From positions 29,238 through 93,237 of the forward strand of contig NZ_JAFCWM010000021.1 in NCBI RefSeq assembly GCF_049897565.1: a DNA stretch of 64,000 bases, written 5' to 3'. Below the pieces are notes generated by a model. It was not told the DNA's origin. It did no database searches and was given only the letters and a program-made list of their open reading frames with translations. Of the stretch, positions 51,631 to 60,983 are shown in pieces. The stretch's first letter is position 1. The number at the start of each line of letters is the position of its first letter. The stretch is from JAFCUW01 sp049897565 (GTDB lineage: Bacteria > Pseudomonadota > Gammaproteobacteria > Burkholderiales > Burkholderiaceae_D). The translations under genes and the position numbers were made by a program.

Positions 51631-52701
51631 CTAGAATGCGTGGCGCATCCCGAGATTCAGCGCCGATGAGCCGCGCCCGAGGGACGAGGCGTTGCCGACC
51701 GTGTAGCCGGCGCCGTTGCGGTTGGTGATGCGCGAGTAGGCGGCGTAGAAATCGGTGCGGCGCGACATCGCGTAGGTGGCGCCGAAGGCCATCTGCTTGG
51801 CGTCCTGGTTGGCCAGGTCGCGGTCGTTCTTGCGGATGTACGAAACGAGCAAGGTGGTGGCGCCGACCGGCAGCGCCATGCCGACGAGCACGTCGCGGCT
51901 GTCGGTCGACGGCGTGCTGGCCATGCCGGCGCCGTACGGATTGTCGGGATTCCACAACGGCGAGCTGCCCCGGCCGCGGCTGGCGCTGTAGGCGACGTAG
52001 GCGGTGGCGATGCCGACACGCACGTTAGCGGCGAGGATCGAATTCTTGGCGTCGGTGTTGTTGCCCATCGCCGTCGATGGCGCCACCAGCGCGACGTTGC
52101 GGTTCTGGTGCGCCGCGCGTAGCGTCAACGGGCCGTTCTCGACGCCGACCGACACGCCCCAGGCGCGGTTGGCGCGGCCGTTGCCGACGATCTCGCCGGC
52201 GCCGTAGGAAGCGGATGCCGACACGCCGTTCAATTCGGCGCTGTACAGGATGCTGTTGTCGACCCGGCGTTCGCCGCTGCCGATCAGGTTGCCCGCGGTG
52301 CCGGCCATGCCGCCCTTGAACGGGTCGCCGACGTAAGTCAGCGCGTCATATTCGAGATTCTGGTGGCGCCCGACGGTGACGGTGCCGGCTTTGCCGCTGA
52401 CGCCGACATACGCCTGGCGGCCGAACAGTTGGCCGCCCTGGCCGGCGCGGCCGGTGTCAAGCTGCAGGCCCGCTTCGAGCGCGTACACGACCGACAGGTT
52501 GCCGCCGAGCGACTCGCTGCCGCGCACCCCGAGGCGCGATTCGGCAGCGACGCCGCCGTCGACGCGGACGCTGCAATGCTGGCAGCCGCGCTCGCTGACG
52601 AGGCCACCGTCGACGACGCCGTAGACGGTGGTCGAACTTTGCGCCAGGGCGCTGCCAACGCTTGCGCCAAGCAGGGCGAAAACACAGCCGGTTCGTTTCA
52701 T
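51631..52701 (-). CDS. Gram-negative porin (betaproteobacterial type)
   Basis: 356 residues. Signal peptide to LAQ (about 21), first strand STTVYGVVDGGLVSERG, the SRLGVRGSESLGGNLSVVYALE segment, and a C-terminal strand ending in Phe (MRHAF), as required for BamA insertion. Trimeric diffusion channel. A CQHC pair in the first loop could form a disulfide. The repeat copy 3 lies just downstream. Confidence 0.94.
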   Translation of the reverse strand: MKRTGCVFALLGASVGSALAQSSTTVYGVVDGGLVSERGCQHCSVRVDGGVAAESRLGVRGSESLGGNLSVVYALEAGLQLDTGRAGQGGQLFGRQAYVGVSGKAGTVTVGRHQNLEYDALTYVGDPFKGGMAGTAGNLIGSGERRVDNSILYSAELNGVSASASYGAGEIVGNGRANRAWGVSVGVENGPLTLRAAHQNRNVALVAPSTAMGNNTDAKNSILAANVRVGIATAYVAYSASRGRGSSPLWNPDNPYGAGMASTPSTDSRDVLVGMALPVGATTLLVSYIRKNDRDLANQDAKQMAFGATYAMSRRTDFYAAYSRITNRNGAGYTVGNASSLGRGSSALNLGMRHAF

Positions 52702-52859
52702 GAGCGGGCTCCAACAAACGGGTGACGTTGCATCATGCTTACGTTATCCGCTTTTATTGTCAACCGATCTGTCGGCTATCCCACATAGCAGGCTCAACAT
52801 TTCCTGCCCTTTTTATCGGCGTGCTCCGACATTACACTTATTTGTTCCCTGCTAGAAAA

Positions 52860-53999
52860 TTAATTTACCTGTTGTGAACGTGGCAAGCGCACCGTGAACG
52901 TGGTGCCGGAGGCGTCGCTGGAACTGACGACGATGCTGCCGCCGTGGGCGATGGCAATTTCGCGGGCAATGAACAGGCCCAGGCCAAGGCTGGTGCGCGG
53001 GCGGTCGTCGCCGCTTTCGGCCGGCAGCTGGATCAGCGGGCGGAAAATCGATTGCAGCGAGGCAGGCGGGATCGTTTCGCCGCGGTTATTGACTTCGATG
53101 GTGACGGCGTCGTCGTCGGCGCGCGCGCGCACCGTCACCGGCGTGTCCTTGCCGCCGTACTGGGCGGCGTTGACCAGCAGGTTCGTGTAGAGCTGGTGCA
53201 GCCGCACGGCGTCGAACACGCCCGTCAGGTCGCCCGTCAGGTCGACGTCGAACCGGCTGCCCGGATGGGTCGCGCTGGCGTCTTCGACGGCGGCGTGGAA
53301 AATTTCGCGCACATCGGCGGCGCCCGGAATGGTCGGCATGCCGGCGCCGAGTTGGGTGCGGGTATAGCCGATCAGGTCGTCGACCATCAAGGTCATCAGG
53401 CGCGACGCGCGCTCGATGCGCAGCCCGATCGGCCCCACCTTGGCGGGCGGCGTCTGTTCGCTGGTGAGCAACTGGCCGGCCATCGACAGCGTCGACAGCG
53501 GCGCCCGCAGGTCGTGCCCGAGCACGGCGAGAAACAATTCGCGGGTATGGTCGGCGCGCGCCGAATACGTCACCACCGATTCGGCCAGCGCCTGGTCGAT
53601 CGCTTCGTTAAAGCGCACCATGTCGTTGGTGGTGCTGGCCGACATCGCGCTCACCTGCGGCAGCCACAGGCGCAAGACGGTGGCGCGCAGGGCGCGAAAT
53701 TCGGCGCTCAGCTGGATCAGCGAAAAATTGCTGTCGTGGCGCAGCGCGCCGTGGATCGACGCCGCGCTTGCGACAGTGGCGTCATCGTCCGGCGCCCGCC
53801 CCTGCGACTTTTCCAGCTGCTCGGCCGGGTTCTGGCGGGTGGCGATGTCGAGCGCGATGGCCTGCAAGATCCCCTTCGCGTGGTCGCGCAGCGCCAGCGC
53901 CGTCATCTGGCTGGCCGCTGGCTCGAGCGTGCCGGCAAACGCTTCCCACTCCGACAGGATAGTATCCATGTGGTCGGTGATAAAGGCAGTCAGTGTCAT
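52860..53999 (-). CDS. Soluble histidine kinase with RsbRD-type N-terminal domain
   Basis: 379 residues. N-terminal helical domain (about 1-145) resembles the RsbRD sensory domain (LTAFITDHMDTILSEWEAFA). HisKA has FLAVLGHDLRAPLSTLSMAG (phospho-His 156-165), HATPase has LLVNAAQYGG and TSLGLGLFIA. No transmembrane helix. Possible partner of the large hybrid kinase upstream at 54054, which ends 54 bp away on the same strand. Confidence 0.88.
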   Translation of the reverse strand: MTLTAFITDHMDTILSEWEAFAGTLEPAASQMTALALRDHAKGILQAIALDIATRQNPAEQLEKSQGRAPDDDATVASAASIHGALRHDSNFSLIQLSAEFRALRATVLRLWLPQVSAMSASTTNDMVRFNEAIDQALAESVVTYSARADHTRELFLAVLGHDLRAPLSTLSMAGQLLTSEQTPPAKVGPIGLRIERASRLMTLMVDDLIGYTRTQLGAGMPTIPGAADVREIFHAAVEDASATHPGSRFDVDLTGDLTGVFDAVRLHQLYTNLLVNAAQYGGKDTPVTVRARADDDAVTIEVNNRGETIPPASLQSIFRPLIQLPAESGDDRPRTSLGLGLFIAREIAIAHGGSIVVSSSDASGTTFTVRLPRSQQVN

Positions 54000-54053
54000 G
54001 CGCGCTTTCGTGGAGGAGTGCGCGCATTGTATGCCGATTTCAGTTGTCCGCTA

Positions 54054-56939
54054 TCAACTAGTTTGCTGCCGCCATGCGGCGATGCGCGCCAGCGCCGCCT
54101 CGATGTTGTCGAGTGAAAAAGGTTTCTGCAACCAGAAGGAGCCTGGCGGCAAGTCGCTGCTGGCGCCGTAGCCGCTGGCAAACAGCACCGCGTCAATGCC
54201 GTGCGCGCGCGCCCGCTCGGCCAGCTCGTAGCCGGTTATGCCAGGCAGGCCGACGTCGGTGAGCAGCACGTCGAAGCTGCGTTGCGCCAGCAGCGCCAGC
54301 GCCTCCTCGCCGGAGCCGGCCGACGCGACCTGGTGGCCGAGCGCGGCGAGCACTTCGGCCGTCATCTCGCGCATGTCGGCGTTGTCTTCCACCATCAGGA
54401 TCGACAGCGCGGCGGGCGACGCGGCCACCGCTGCGGCCGGCATCGGCGGCGCCGCCAGCGCCAGCCGATGGTCGCGGTTGGCGAACAGGTGGCGAATCTT
54501 GCGCGCCAGGTCGCCGCGGCTGTAGGGTTTGCTGAGCAGCGCGACGCCGCTTTCGAGCCGGCCGGCATGGACAATGCCGGTTTCCGTGTAGCCGGATGTA
54601 AACAGCACTTCCAGCGCCGGCTGCGCCAGCTTCGCGCGGCGCGCCAGTTCCGGGCTGCGCAAGGCGCCGGGCATGACGACATCGGTAAACAACAGGTCGA
54701 CCGGCAGGCCGCTGTCGATGATGGCCAGCGCGCGCCCGGCGTCCGGCGCTTCCAGCACGCGGTAGCCAAGGTCGGCCAGCAGCGCGACGCCGATGGCGCG
54801 CACCTGCGCGTCGTCCTCGACCACCAGGATCGTTTCATTGCCGCCGACCGCGTCGCGCGGCGCCGGCACATCCTCGACGTACGGCGCCGCCAGCGAACGC
54901 GGCAGGTAAATGCGCACGCTGGTGCCGACCCCGACCTTGCTGTCGATCCGCAGGTGGCCGCCGCTCTGGGTGACGAAGCCGTACACCATCGACAGGCCGA
55001 GCCCGGTGCCGTGGCCCTCCGGCTTGGTGGTGAAGAACGGCTCGACGGCGTTTTGCAGCACCTCTTCGCTCATGCCGCTGCCGCGGTCGGACACCGCCAG
55101 CATCACATACTGGCCGGCAGCGGCGCCCGGCTGCCGGCGCGCGTCATGCTCGGCCAGCTCGGCGTTGACGGCCTCGATGGTCAACTTGCCGGCGCCGTCC
55201 ATCGCGTCGCGCCCGTTGATGACCAGGTTCAGCAGCGAGTTTTCGAGCTGGTGCGGGTCGATCAGCGTATTCCACAGGTCGGCGGCGATGATCGTCTCGA
55301 GCTCGACCTGTTCGCCCGTCGAGCGCAGCAGCATATCGCCCAGTTCGGCGATCAGCACGCCCGGGTTGATGACCACCGGCTCGAGCGGCTGCTTGCGGGC
55401 GAACGCCAGCAGCTGCGAGGCCAGCTTGGCGCCGCGCTCGACGCCGGCGATGGCGCCGTCCAGACGCGCGTGGCCGCCGGCGCCGCCGACGAACGGGCGC
55501 AGCAGCTGCAGGTTGCCGCCGATCACTTGCAGCACGTTGTTGAAATCGTGGGCGACGCCGCCGGTCAGCTTGCCCACCGCCTCCAGCTTTTGCGACTGGC
55601 GCAGCGCGCTGTGGGCCGCTTCCAGCGCGGCGCCGCGCTCGGCCACGCGCAGTTCGAGCGTGTCGTTCATGCGCTGCAACGCCTCGTTGGCATCGTACTG
55701 GTCCTGGATGTCGGTGTTGATGCCGACCCACAGCCTGCCGCTGGCGCTGTCGCTGGCGCTGTCATCCGGCACCGGCAGGCCGCGCGCATGAAACCAGCGA
55801 TAGGCACCGTCGGCGCGGCGCAGCCGGAAGTTGCTGCGGTAAGGGTCGCCGCCGGCGAGCGCCGCCGACCAGTCGCGCAGCACCGCCGGCAAGTCGTCGG
55901 GGTGGACGATGCTGCCCCAGCCGTCGCCGTCGAGCTGGCTGAATCCCCGGCCGGAGTAATCGAACACGCGGTCGTTGAACCAGTTCAGCTTGCCGTCGGC
56001 GCCGGACGTCCACATCTGGTCCGGCATTGCCTGGGCCAAGGTGCGAAAGCGCTGCTCGCTGGCGCGCAGCGCCTTGTCGGCGGCAACGCGCGCCGTAATT
56101 TCGAGGAACAGCACCGAAAACAGTTGCGGACTCTGGCGCCGCGCGCGCGCCTCGTAGCAGCGCTCCAGCGCCGGAATGTCGACTTCGAAATCGTTCGGCT
56201 CGCCCGTTTCGACCACCTGCGCGTAGGTGTCGATCAGCGACTGCTGCAGACCTGGAATGGCTTCGCGCGCGGTGCGCCCGATGGTGGTCGCCGGGTCGAG
56301 CCCGGTCTGGCGGCCGAACGCCGGATTGCACTCCAGGAAGCGGAAGTCGACCATCTTGTCGGCGTGGTCGCGCACTGCCTGGCCGACGAAAAACGCCTCC
56401 TGCATGTTTCCGAACAGCCCGCGCCAGCGTGATTCGCTGCGGTGCAGCGAGGTCTTTTCGATGACATGCTGGGTCGTTTCGGCGCACACGCACAAGGCGC
56501 CGCCGACGACGCCGTTCTCATCGCGCAGCGGCGAGAACGAAAACATGAACCAAGCCTGCTCCGGAAAGCCATTGCGCTCGAGCGTGACGGGCAGGTTTTC
56601 GAAGAAGCTCGCCTCGCCGGCATACGCGCTGGCCACGATCGGACAGATTTCGGGCCACACTTCCGGCCACACTGCCGACATCGGCCGGCCCAGCGCATCG
56701 CCGTGGCGTGCGCCCAGCACCGGAATATAGCTGTCGTTGTACAGGAAGGCGCATTCGGGCCCCCACAGCAACAGCATCGGGAACTTCGAACCGAGGATCA
56801 TGCCGGCCATCGACGCGAGCGTCGGCGGCCAGTCGGCCGGGTGGCCGATCGGCGAGCGCGACCAGTCGTGGGCGCGCATCGCCGCCGCCATGTCGCCGCC
56901 GCCGTCGAGGAAGCGAGGAGCGATTGCGTGATGTGTCAT
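54054..56939 (-). CDS. Large hybrid histidine kinase with PAS domains and two REC domains
   Basis: 961 residues, no transmembrane helix. Three PAS/PAC-type regions (about 25-165, 175-285, 290-420), HisKA with phospho-His in GGVAHDFNNVLQVIGG (about 480), HATPase with LVINGRDAMD and GTGLGLSM, REC 1 with Asp in LLFTDVVMPG and REC 2 with Asp in VLLTDVGLPG. The HDFNN type is common in two-REC kinases. Cytosolic sensor of unknown input. Confidence 0.94.
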   Translation of the reverse strand: MTHHAIAPRFLDGGGDMAAAMRAHDWSRSPIGHPADWPPTLASMAGMILGSKFPMLLLWGPECAFLYNDSYIPVLGARHGDALGRPMSAVWPEVWPEICPIVASAYAGEASFFENLPVTLERNGFPEQAWFMFSFSPLRDENGVVGGALCVCAETTQHVIEKTSLHRSESRWRGLFGNMQEAFFVGQAVRDHADKMVDFRFLECNPAFGRQTGLDPATTIGRTAREAIPGLQQSLIDTYAQVVETGEPNDFEVDIPALERCYEARARRQSPQLFSVLFLEITARVAADKALRASEQRFRTLAQAMPDQMWTSGADGKLNWFNDRVFDYSGRGFSQLDGDGWGSIVHPDDLPAVLRDWSAALAGGDPYRSNFRLRRADGAYRWFHARGLPVPDDSASDSASGRLWVGINTDIQDQYDANEALQRMNDTLELRVAERGAALEAAHSALRQSQKLEAVGKLTGGVAHDFNNVLQVIGGNLQLLRPFVGGAGGHARLDGAIAGVERGAKLASQLLAFARKQPLEPVVINPGVLIAELGDMLLRSTGEQVELETIIAADLWNTLIDPHQLENSLLNLVINGRDAMDGAGKLTIEAVNAELAEHDARRQPGAAAGQYVMLAVSDRGSGMSEEVLQNAVEPFFTTKPEGHGTGLGLSMVYGFVTQSGGHLRIDSKVGVGTSVRIYLPRSLAAPYVEDVPAPRDAVGGNETILVVEDDAQVRAIGVALLADLGYRVLEAPDAGRALAIIDSGLPVDLLFTDVVMPGALRSPELARRAKLAQPALEVLFTSGYTETGIVHAGRLESGVALLSKPYSRGDLARKIRHLFANRDHRLALAAPPMPAAAVAASPAALSILMVEDNADMREMTAEVLAALGHQVASAGSGEEALALLAQRSFDVLLTDVGLPGITGYELAERARAHGIDAVLFASGYGASSDLPPGSFWLQKPFSLDNIEAALARIAAWRQQTS

Positions 56940-57038
56940 TGTGCCCGTCTGGCCGGCGGTGGATTAGGTGAGTGGACTTTGTTGCTATTGTCCACGAATA
57001 AGCCGCAACATGCCAACACCGTCGTCGCCACGTGCCCG

Positions 57039-57713
57039 CTAGCGCTGGCCGGACTTGGCGATACCGGGCTCGGCGCCCAGTTCCGGCTGGCCTTCCAGGT
57101 GGGTGACCTTGGCGTTGGCGCCGCTTTCGATCGAGCGGACCATGTCGAGAATGGTCTTGTTGACCCATTCTTCCGGCGTGCCGACCATCTTGAAGGCGAT
57201 ATCGCGCGTCACCTGTTGCAGTCCGCCCTCCACTTTCTGGAATACCGCATAGGTGTCGAGGTGGAAGCCTTTCTGGTAGCGGTACAGGCAGCCGTGCAAG
57301 GTCAGGTTGCTGGAACCGGAGATGGTGCGTTGCGCGCGGGCGGTCCAGACGGCGCCTTCGCAGTTGGCCGTTTTCATGCCGACGCCGCCGTTTTGCATCG
57401 CCGCCATCTGCATCATCGCGCCGATCCCGGTGCCGGCCATCTTCGAGCCCATGTCAACCAGCGTGAAGCGACCTGGCGTAGCCGGCACCGCCACGCCCAT
57501 CTGCAGCGGCGTGTTCGTGTCGACGGCATTCGAATTCTGGCCCAGTCCATCGGCGGCGGCCTTCGCCACGGTGGCGGTGCCGGCGGTCGTGCGGATATCG
57601 AAGATGTGATACATCTCGACGGTGGAAGTCTTGTTGGCCAGGTAGGTGTTGGTACTGCCGCAGGCGGCCAGCAGGGCCAGCATCGGGACCAGGACGAGGA
57701 TATTTTTTTTCAT
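57039..57713 (-). CDS. Lipoprotein, unknown
   Basis: 224 residues. Lipobox LAAC (Cys18), then a beta-rich mature domain with SNTLTLHGC-like (SSNLTLHGCLYRYQ) and a C-terminal EWVNKTILDMVRSI helix. Met/Gly-rich middle segment. No named family recognised. Confidence 0.7.
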   Translation of the reverse strand: MKKNILVLVPMLALLAACGSTNTYLANKTSTVEMYHIFDIRTTAGTATVAKAAADGLGQNSNAVDTNTPLQMGVAVPATPGRFTLVDMGSKMAGTGIGAMMQMAAMQNGGVGMKTANCEGAVWTARAQRTISGSSNLTLHGCLYRYQKGFHLDTYAVFQKVEGGLQQVTRDIAFKMVGTPEEWVNKTILDMVRSIESGANAKVTHLEGQPELGAEPGIAKSGQR

Positions 57714-57869
57714 TTTGCAGCTCCGTGTAGTTCGCGTTGATCGCTTCGTTGCGACTCAGGACCAAGTGTACGAAGCTGCCCGCTTCCCATCCATAACCTT
57801 GCGATGAGGCAAGTATTAATCGCGATGAACGCCGGTTTCCGTGGAATTCGCAGATGTAGCCGTTCCAGC

Positions 57870-58457
57870 TCAGCAGCCGTCCGGCTTCCATTCCCACTGG
57901 CCGGAAAACGGGTTGTGGCAGTACGGCGCCTGGAACTGCACGGTGCAACCGTTTTCGAACGTCCTGCTGCAGGCGCCGTTGTTGCAGCGCGTCGTCGAGC
58001 GCACTGCCCTTCCCGCCGGCGGGCTGCACTGCCTGGCCGGCGCCGCAGGCTTGATGGCCGGCTGCACGCCGCCGACCTTATCGGTCCACGTCAAGATATC
58101 GGTGCCATTGCACTCTGCGGTGTCGGCAGCGACGCACTCGCGGTAGGCGTCGTCCGCCGCCGCCTGCGCGCTGGCGCGACCGGTCACCCAGGCGCAATCA
58201 CCTTTGCCGCACACCAGCGCGCCGAAACCCAAGAGGGTGTACCGTCCGCCGACCACGCATTTGGCGGACGTGCCTGCCTTTTTCGCCTGCGCGCGGCAGC
58301 CTTTCAGCGCCAGCGCATCGGCCCCCGCCTGGTTCGGCTGGCTCCAGGAGACGTAGATTGTTTGCGCAGCCTGGCCTTTGACGTAGGCAAGCGCAGTGGC
58401 GGCATTGCCGATCGAAGCGAACAGTAAAGCGATGAGAAACAGACAGAGGCGCTTCAT
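57870..58457 (-). CDS. DUF4189 secreted protein, Cys-rich
   Basis: 195 residues. Signal peptide to about residue 24, then an YVKGQAAQTIYVSWSQPN opening and the DUF4189 pattern KGCRAQAKKAG...CVVGGRYT, GKGDCAWVTGRASAQAAADDA. Five or more Cys pairs. C-terminal segment CNNGACSRTFENGC is a further small Cys module ending WEWKPDGC. Start 58457 (MKRLC) preferred over the upstream frame. Confidence 0.82.
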   Translation of the reverse strand: MKRLCLFLIALLFASIGNAATALAYVKGQAAQTIYVSWSQPNQAGADALALKGCRAQAKKAGTSAKCVVGGRYTLLGFGALVCGKGDCAWVTGRASAQAAADDAYRECVAADTAECNGTDILTWTDKVGGVQPAIKPAAPARQCSPPAGRAVRSTTRCNNGACSRTFENGCTVQFQAPYCHNPFSGQWEWKPDGC

Positions 58458-58538
58458 GGGAAAACCTTTTCGTAATTGATCGACGTGACGGTGCAAACCG
58501 CCGCCCGCAGGCGACGGCATTCATTCTCAAACAGGTAT

Positions 58539-59285
58539 TTACATCTGCCGGAACGCGGCCTGAAAACCGACGCTGACGGCCAGCCTGATGCCGCTGTCCT
58601 TCAGGCGGATTTCCATGTGGCCGTCGTCGCGATAGATCGACTCGATCCGGCGCAGATTGACGATGGCGCCGCGGCTAACCTGCAGGAAGTCGTCCGGATT
58701 GAGCTCGTCGACCAGTTCCTTGATCGGGCGGCGGATCAGCGCTTCGCTGTGGCCCGTGACGACACGGGTGTACTTCGCATCCGACTGGAAGTAATGCACC
58801 TCGTCGATCGTAATCAGGCGCAGCGAGGCGCCGACCGATGCCTGGATCCAGCGCAGGTATTTGCGTTCGGGCCTGGCGGCGATCATCTCGAACACCGCTT
58901 CCGGCACCGCCTTGCGATCGCTGGCGGCGCGCGCCTGCAATCGGCCGATCGTCGTCAGCAGCCTGCCGCGCTGCAGCGGCTTGACCAGGTAATCGACCGC
59001 GCCCAGCTCGAACGCTTCGAGCGCGTGCTCGTTGTACGCGGTCAGAAACACCACGGTGATGGTGTCGCGCACCGCCTTCGCCACTTCCAGGCCATTTAAC
59101 TGCGGCATATTAATATCGAGGAAAACGACATCCGGCTTTTGCGCCTCGATTGCGCGCAGCGTGCTGACGCCGTCGCCGGTTTCTGCCAGGATCTTCAATT
59201 CCGGCCACAGCGCCGCCAGTGCTTCGCGCAATTCGTCGCGCAATAGCGGCTCGTCTTCGGCCAGGATGGCCGTCATGATGTTCAT
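58539..59285 (-). CDS. LytTR-family response regulator
   Basis: 248 residues. REC domain with phospho-Asp in VVFLDINMPQLNGLE, then a LytTR DNA-binding domain (about 145-245) with VHYFQSDAKYTRVVTG, RRPIKELVDELNPDDFLQVSRGAIVN. Partner of the LytS-type kinase starting 4 nt into it (ATGA overlap). Regulates extracellular or cell-envelope genes in relatives. Confidence 0.93.
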   Translation of the reverse strand: MNIMTAILAEDEPLLRDELREALAALWPELKILAETGDGVSTLRAIEAQKPDVVFLDINMPQLNGLEVAKAVRDTITVVFLTAYNEHALEAFELGAVDYLVKPLQRGRLLTTIGRLQARAASDRKAVPEAVFEMIAARPERKYLRWIQASVGASLRLITIDEVHYFQSDAKYTRVVTGHSEALIRRPIKELVDELNPDDFLQVSRGAIVNLRRIESIYRDDGHMEIRLKDSGIRLAVSVGFQAAFRQM

Positions 59286-60754
59286 TGCTTTCTTTCGTAA
59301 GGCACAGTGACAGTGGCGATAAAGCCGCCATCGGCCTGTGCGCCGACTGCGAGCCAGGCGCGGTTGCCGTGCATCGCTTCGAGCCGCTGGCGGATATTAC
59401 TGAGGCCCACGCCGGTGCCACCAACGCTCGAGAAACCGGCGCCGTTATCGGCCACCGATACGCACAGATGCTCGCCGTCGCGCTCGCAGCTGATGGTCAG
59501 CTTGCCGTGGGCTTTGTCGTGCAGGCCATGCTTGATCGAGTTTTCGACCAGCGAGATCAGCATCGCCGGCGGAAAATCATGGTGCGTCAGCGCGTCCGGC
59601 ACGATAAAGCCGTACGACAGCCGCTCGCCCATGCGGATCTTCATGATCGCCAGGTAGTGCAAAATCAGGTCCATCTCGTTGCCGACAGTCGACGCGTCCG
59701 AGCGCAACTCTTCGAGCGTGCTGCGCAAATAGACGATCAGGTGATCCATCATTTCTTCGCCCGATTCCACGCTGGACCGGTACAGGTGGCGCACGTTCGC
59801 CAGCGTGTTGAACAGGAAGTGAGGCTCGATCTGCGCCTGCAGGATCCGCAATTGGGATTCGACCGCCTGGGCGCGCAGCGTGTTTTGCCGCGTCATCGCG
59901 TTCGATAGAATCAATTCGCTCGACATGCGCTGGAAAACCTGCGTCTGCATGAAATTCATCAGCATCTGCACATCGACCGGATTGGCGAACAATTCGAGCT
60001 TGTGGAAGCCGCCGCGCAATTCGAAATCGATCTGCAAATCGGTGGCGCCGCTTGGCGCCTGCAGCGGGATCAGTTTCATCCGCACTGACGAATTACTCCA
60101 CGTCAGGGTGAAAGCGGTGCGGCCGTCGGTCTGAATAGTGGCAATGCGGACGGCCGCCTCGACCAACATGCGGTGATAGCGCGACGCCGACTGGTGGCCG
60201 AGCCGATCGATGTGGCGCAGCAGCGATTCGGTCACCACGGCCGGCGCGGCCGGGAAAACAATCACCCGGTGATTGAAGTTGTCGTCCGCCAGCGTCGCAA
60301 TCTTCGCTCCCGCGCGGCGCAAGAAATGAAACCGCGCCCAGGCCAGGCAGATCGACGCTACCAGTGCGATTTTCGCCAGCACGCCGGCCAGCGCCAGCAC
60401 GTGCGGCAGCGCCATGCGCGGCCACAGCGGATCGGCCGGATCGAGCTTGGCGCCGACTACGCCAGCCAGCGCCATTGCACAAGCGATCATCGCGGCAAAC
60501 GCAAAAAACTGGGCGAACGCCTGCGCCTGCATGCGCAGGCCAAGCAGAAGCACCTTGCCGCGGTCGGCGCCGGCCTGCCCGTGCGCGAGCCAGCACGAGT
60601 ACATCGCGTACAGCAGCGCCGACGACGCCGGCCACTGCCAGGTCAGGTGCGACTGCGTTGCAGTGGCAAAGCCGATTGTGGCCGGCAGTGCGATCAGCGT
60701 CAGCAGCGCCAGATCGGCCGCCGACGTATCGCCGGCGCCAGTGTTAATTTTCAT
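59282..60754 (-). CDS. LytS-type (PF06580) sensor kinase 1
   Basis: 490 residues. About four N-terminal transmembrane helices (LALLTLIALPATIGF first), a middle region, then the His_kinase motif with QIEPHFLFNTLANVRHLYR and ATPase N-box LVENSIKHGL, GTGVGLSNI. Forms the pair with the LytTR regulator by a 4-nt overlap. Close paralogue at 60984-62450. Confidence 0.93.
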   Translation of the reverse strand: MKINTGAGDTSAADLALLTLIALPATIGFATATQSHLTWQWPASSALLYAMYSCWLAHGQAGADRGKVLLLGLRMQAQAFAQFFAFAAMIACAMALAGVVGAKLDPADPLWPRMALPHVLALAGVLAKIALVASICLAWARFHFLRRAGAKIATLADDNFNHRVIVFPAAPAVVTESLLRHIDRLGHQSASRYHRMLVEAAVRIATIQTDGRTAFTLTWSNSSVRMKLIPLQAPSGATDLQIDFELRGGFHKLELFANPVDVQMLMNFMQTQVFQRMSSELILSNAMTRQNTLRAQAVESQLRILQAQIEPHFLFNTLANVRHLYRSSVESGEEMMDHLIVYLRSTLEELRSDASTVGNEMDLILHYLAIMKIRMGERLSYGFIVPDALTHHDFPPAMLISLVENSIKHGLHDKAHGKLTISCERDGEHLCVSVADNGAGFSSVGGTGVGLSNIRQRLEAMHGNRAWLAVGAQADGGFIATVTVPYERKQ

Positions 60755-60983
60755 TGCGTGTTCCGTTGTTGTTCACGTGAGGCTAGTGTGCCCAGCTGCA
60801 ACTGCAACCGCAGCAAGCGTGCGATGAATGCGGGGAGAACGCGGATAACGTCGGGGATTCGGGGAATTGGCGGGAGCGCATCGAAGGCGAGCCGCGGACG
60901 GGTTCGCGAGGTGTGCATGCGGCATTATTGCTTAACAGAACTATTCGTGCAAGATCCATCTCCAGACGACAACCTTGCTGTCG

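Noticed and set aside
54201..56432. 743-codon open frame on the plus strand over the large hybrid kinase
   Set aside because: Antisense shadow; Arg/His/Gln/Val-rich with no domain. The minus-strand frame holds intact kinase motifs.
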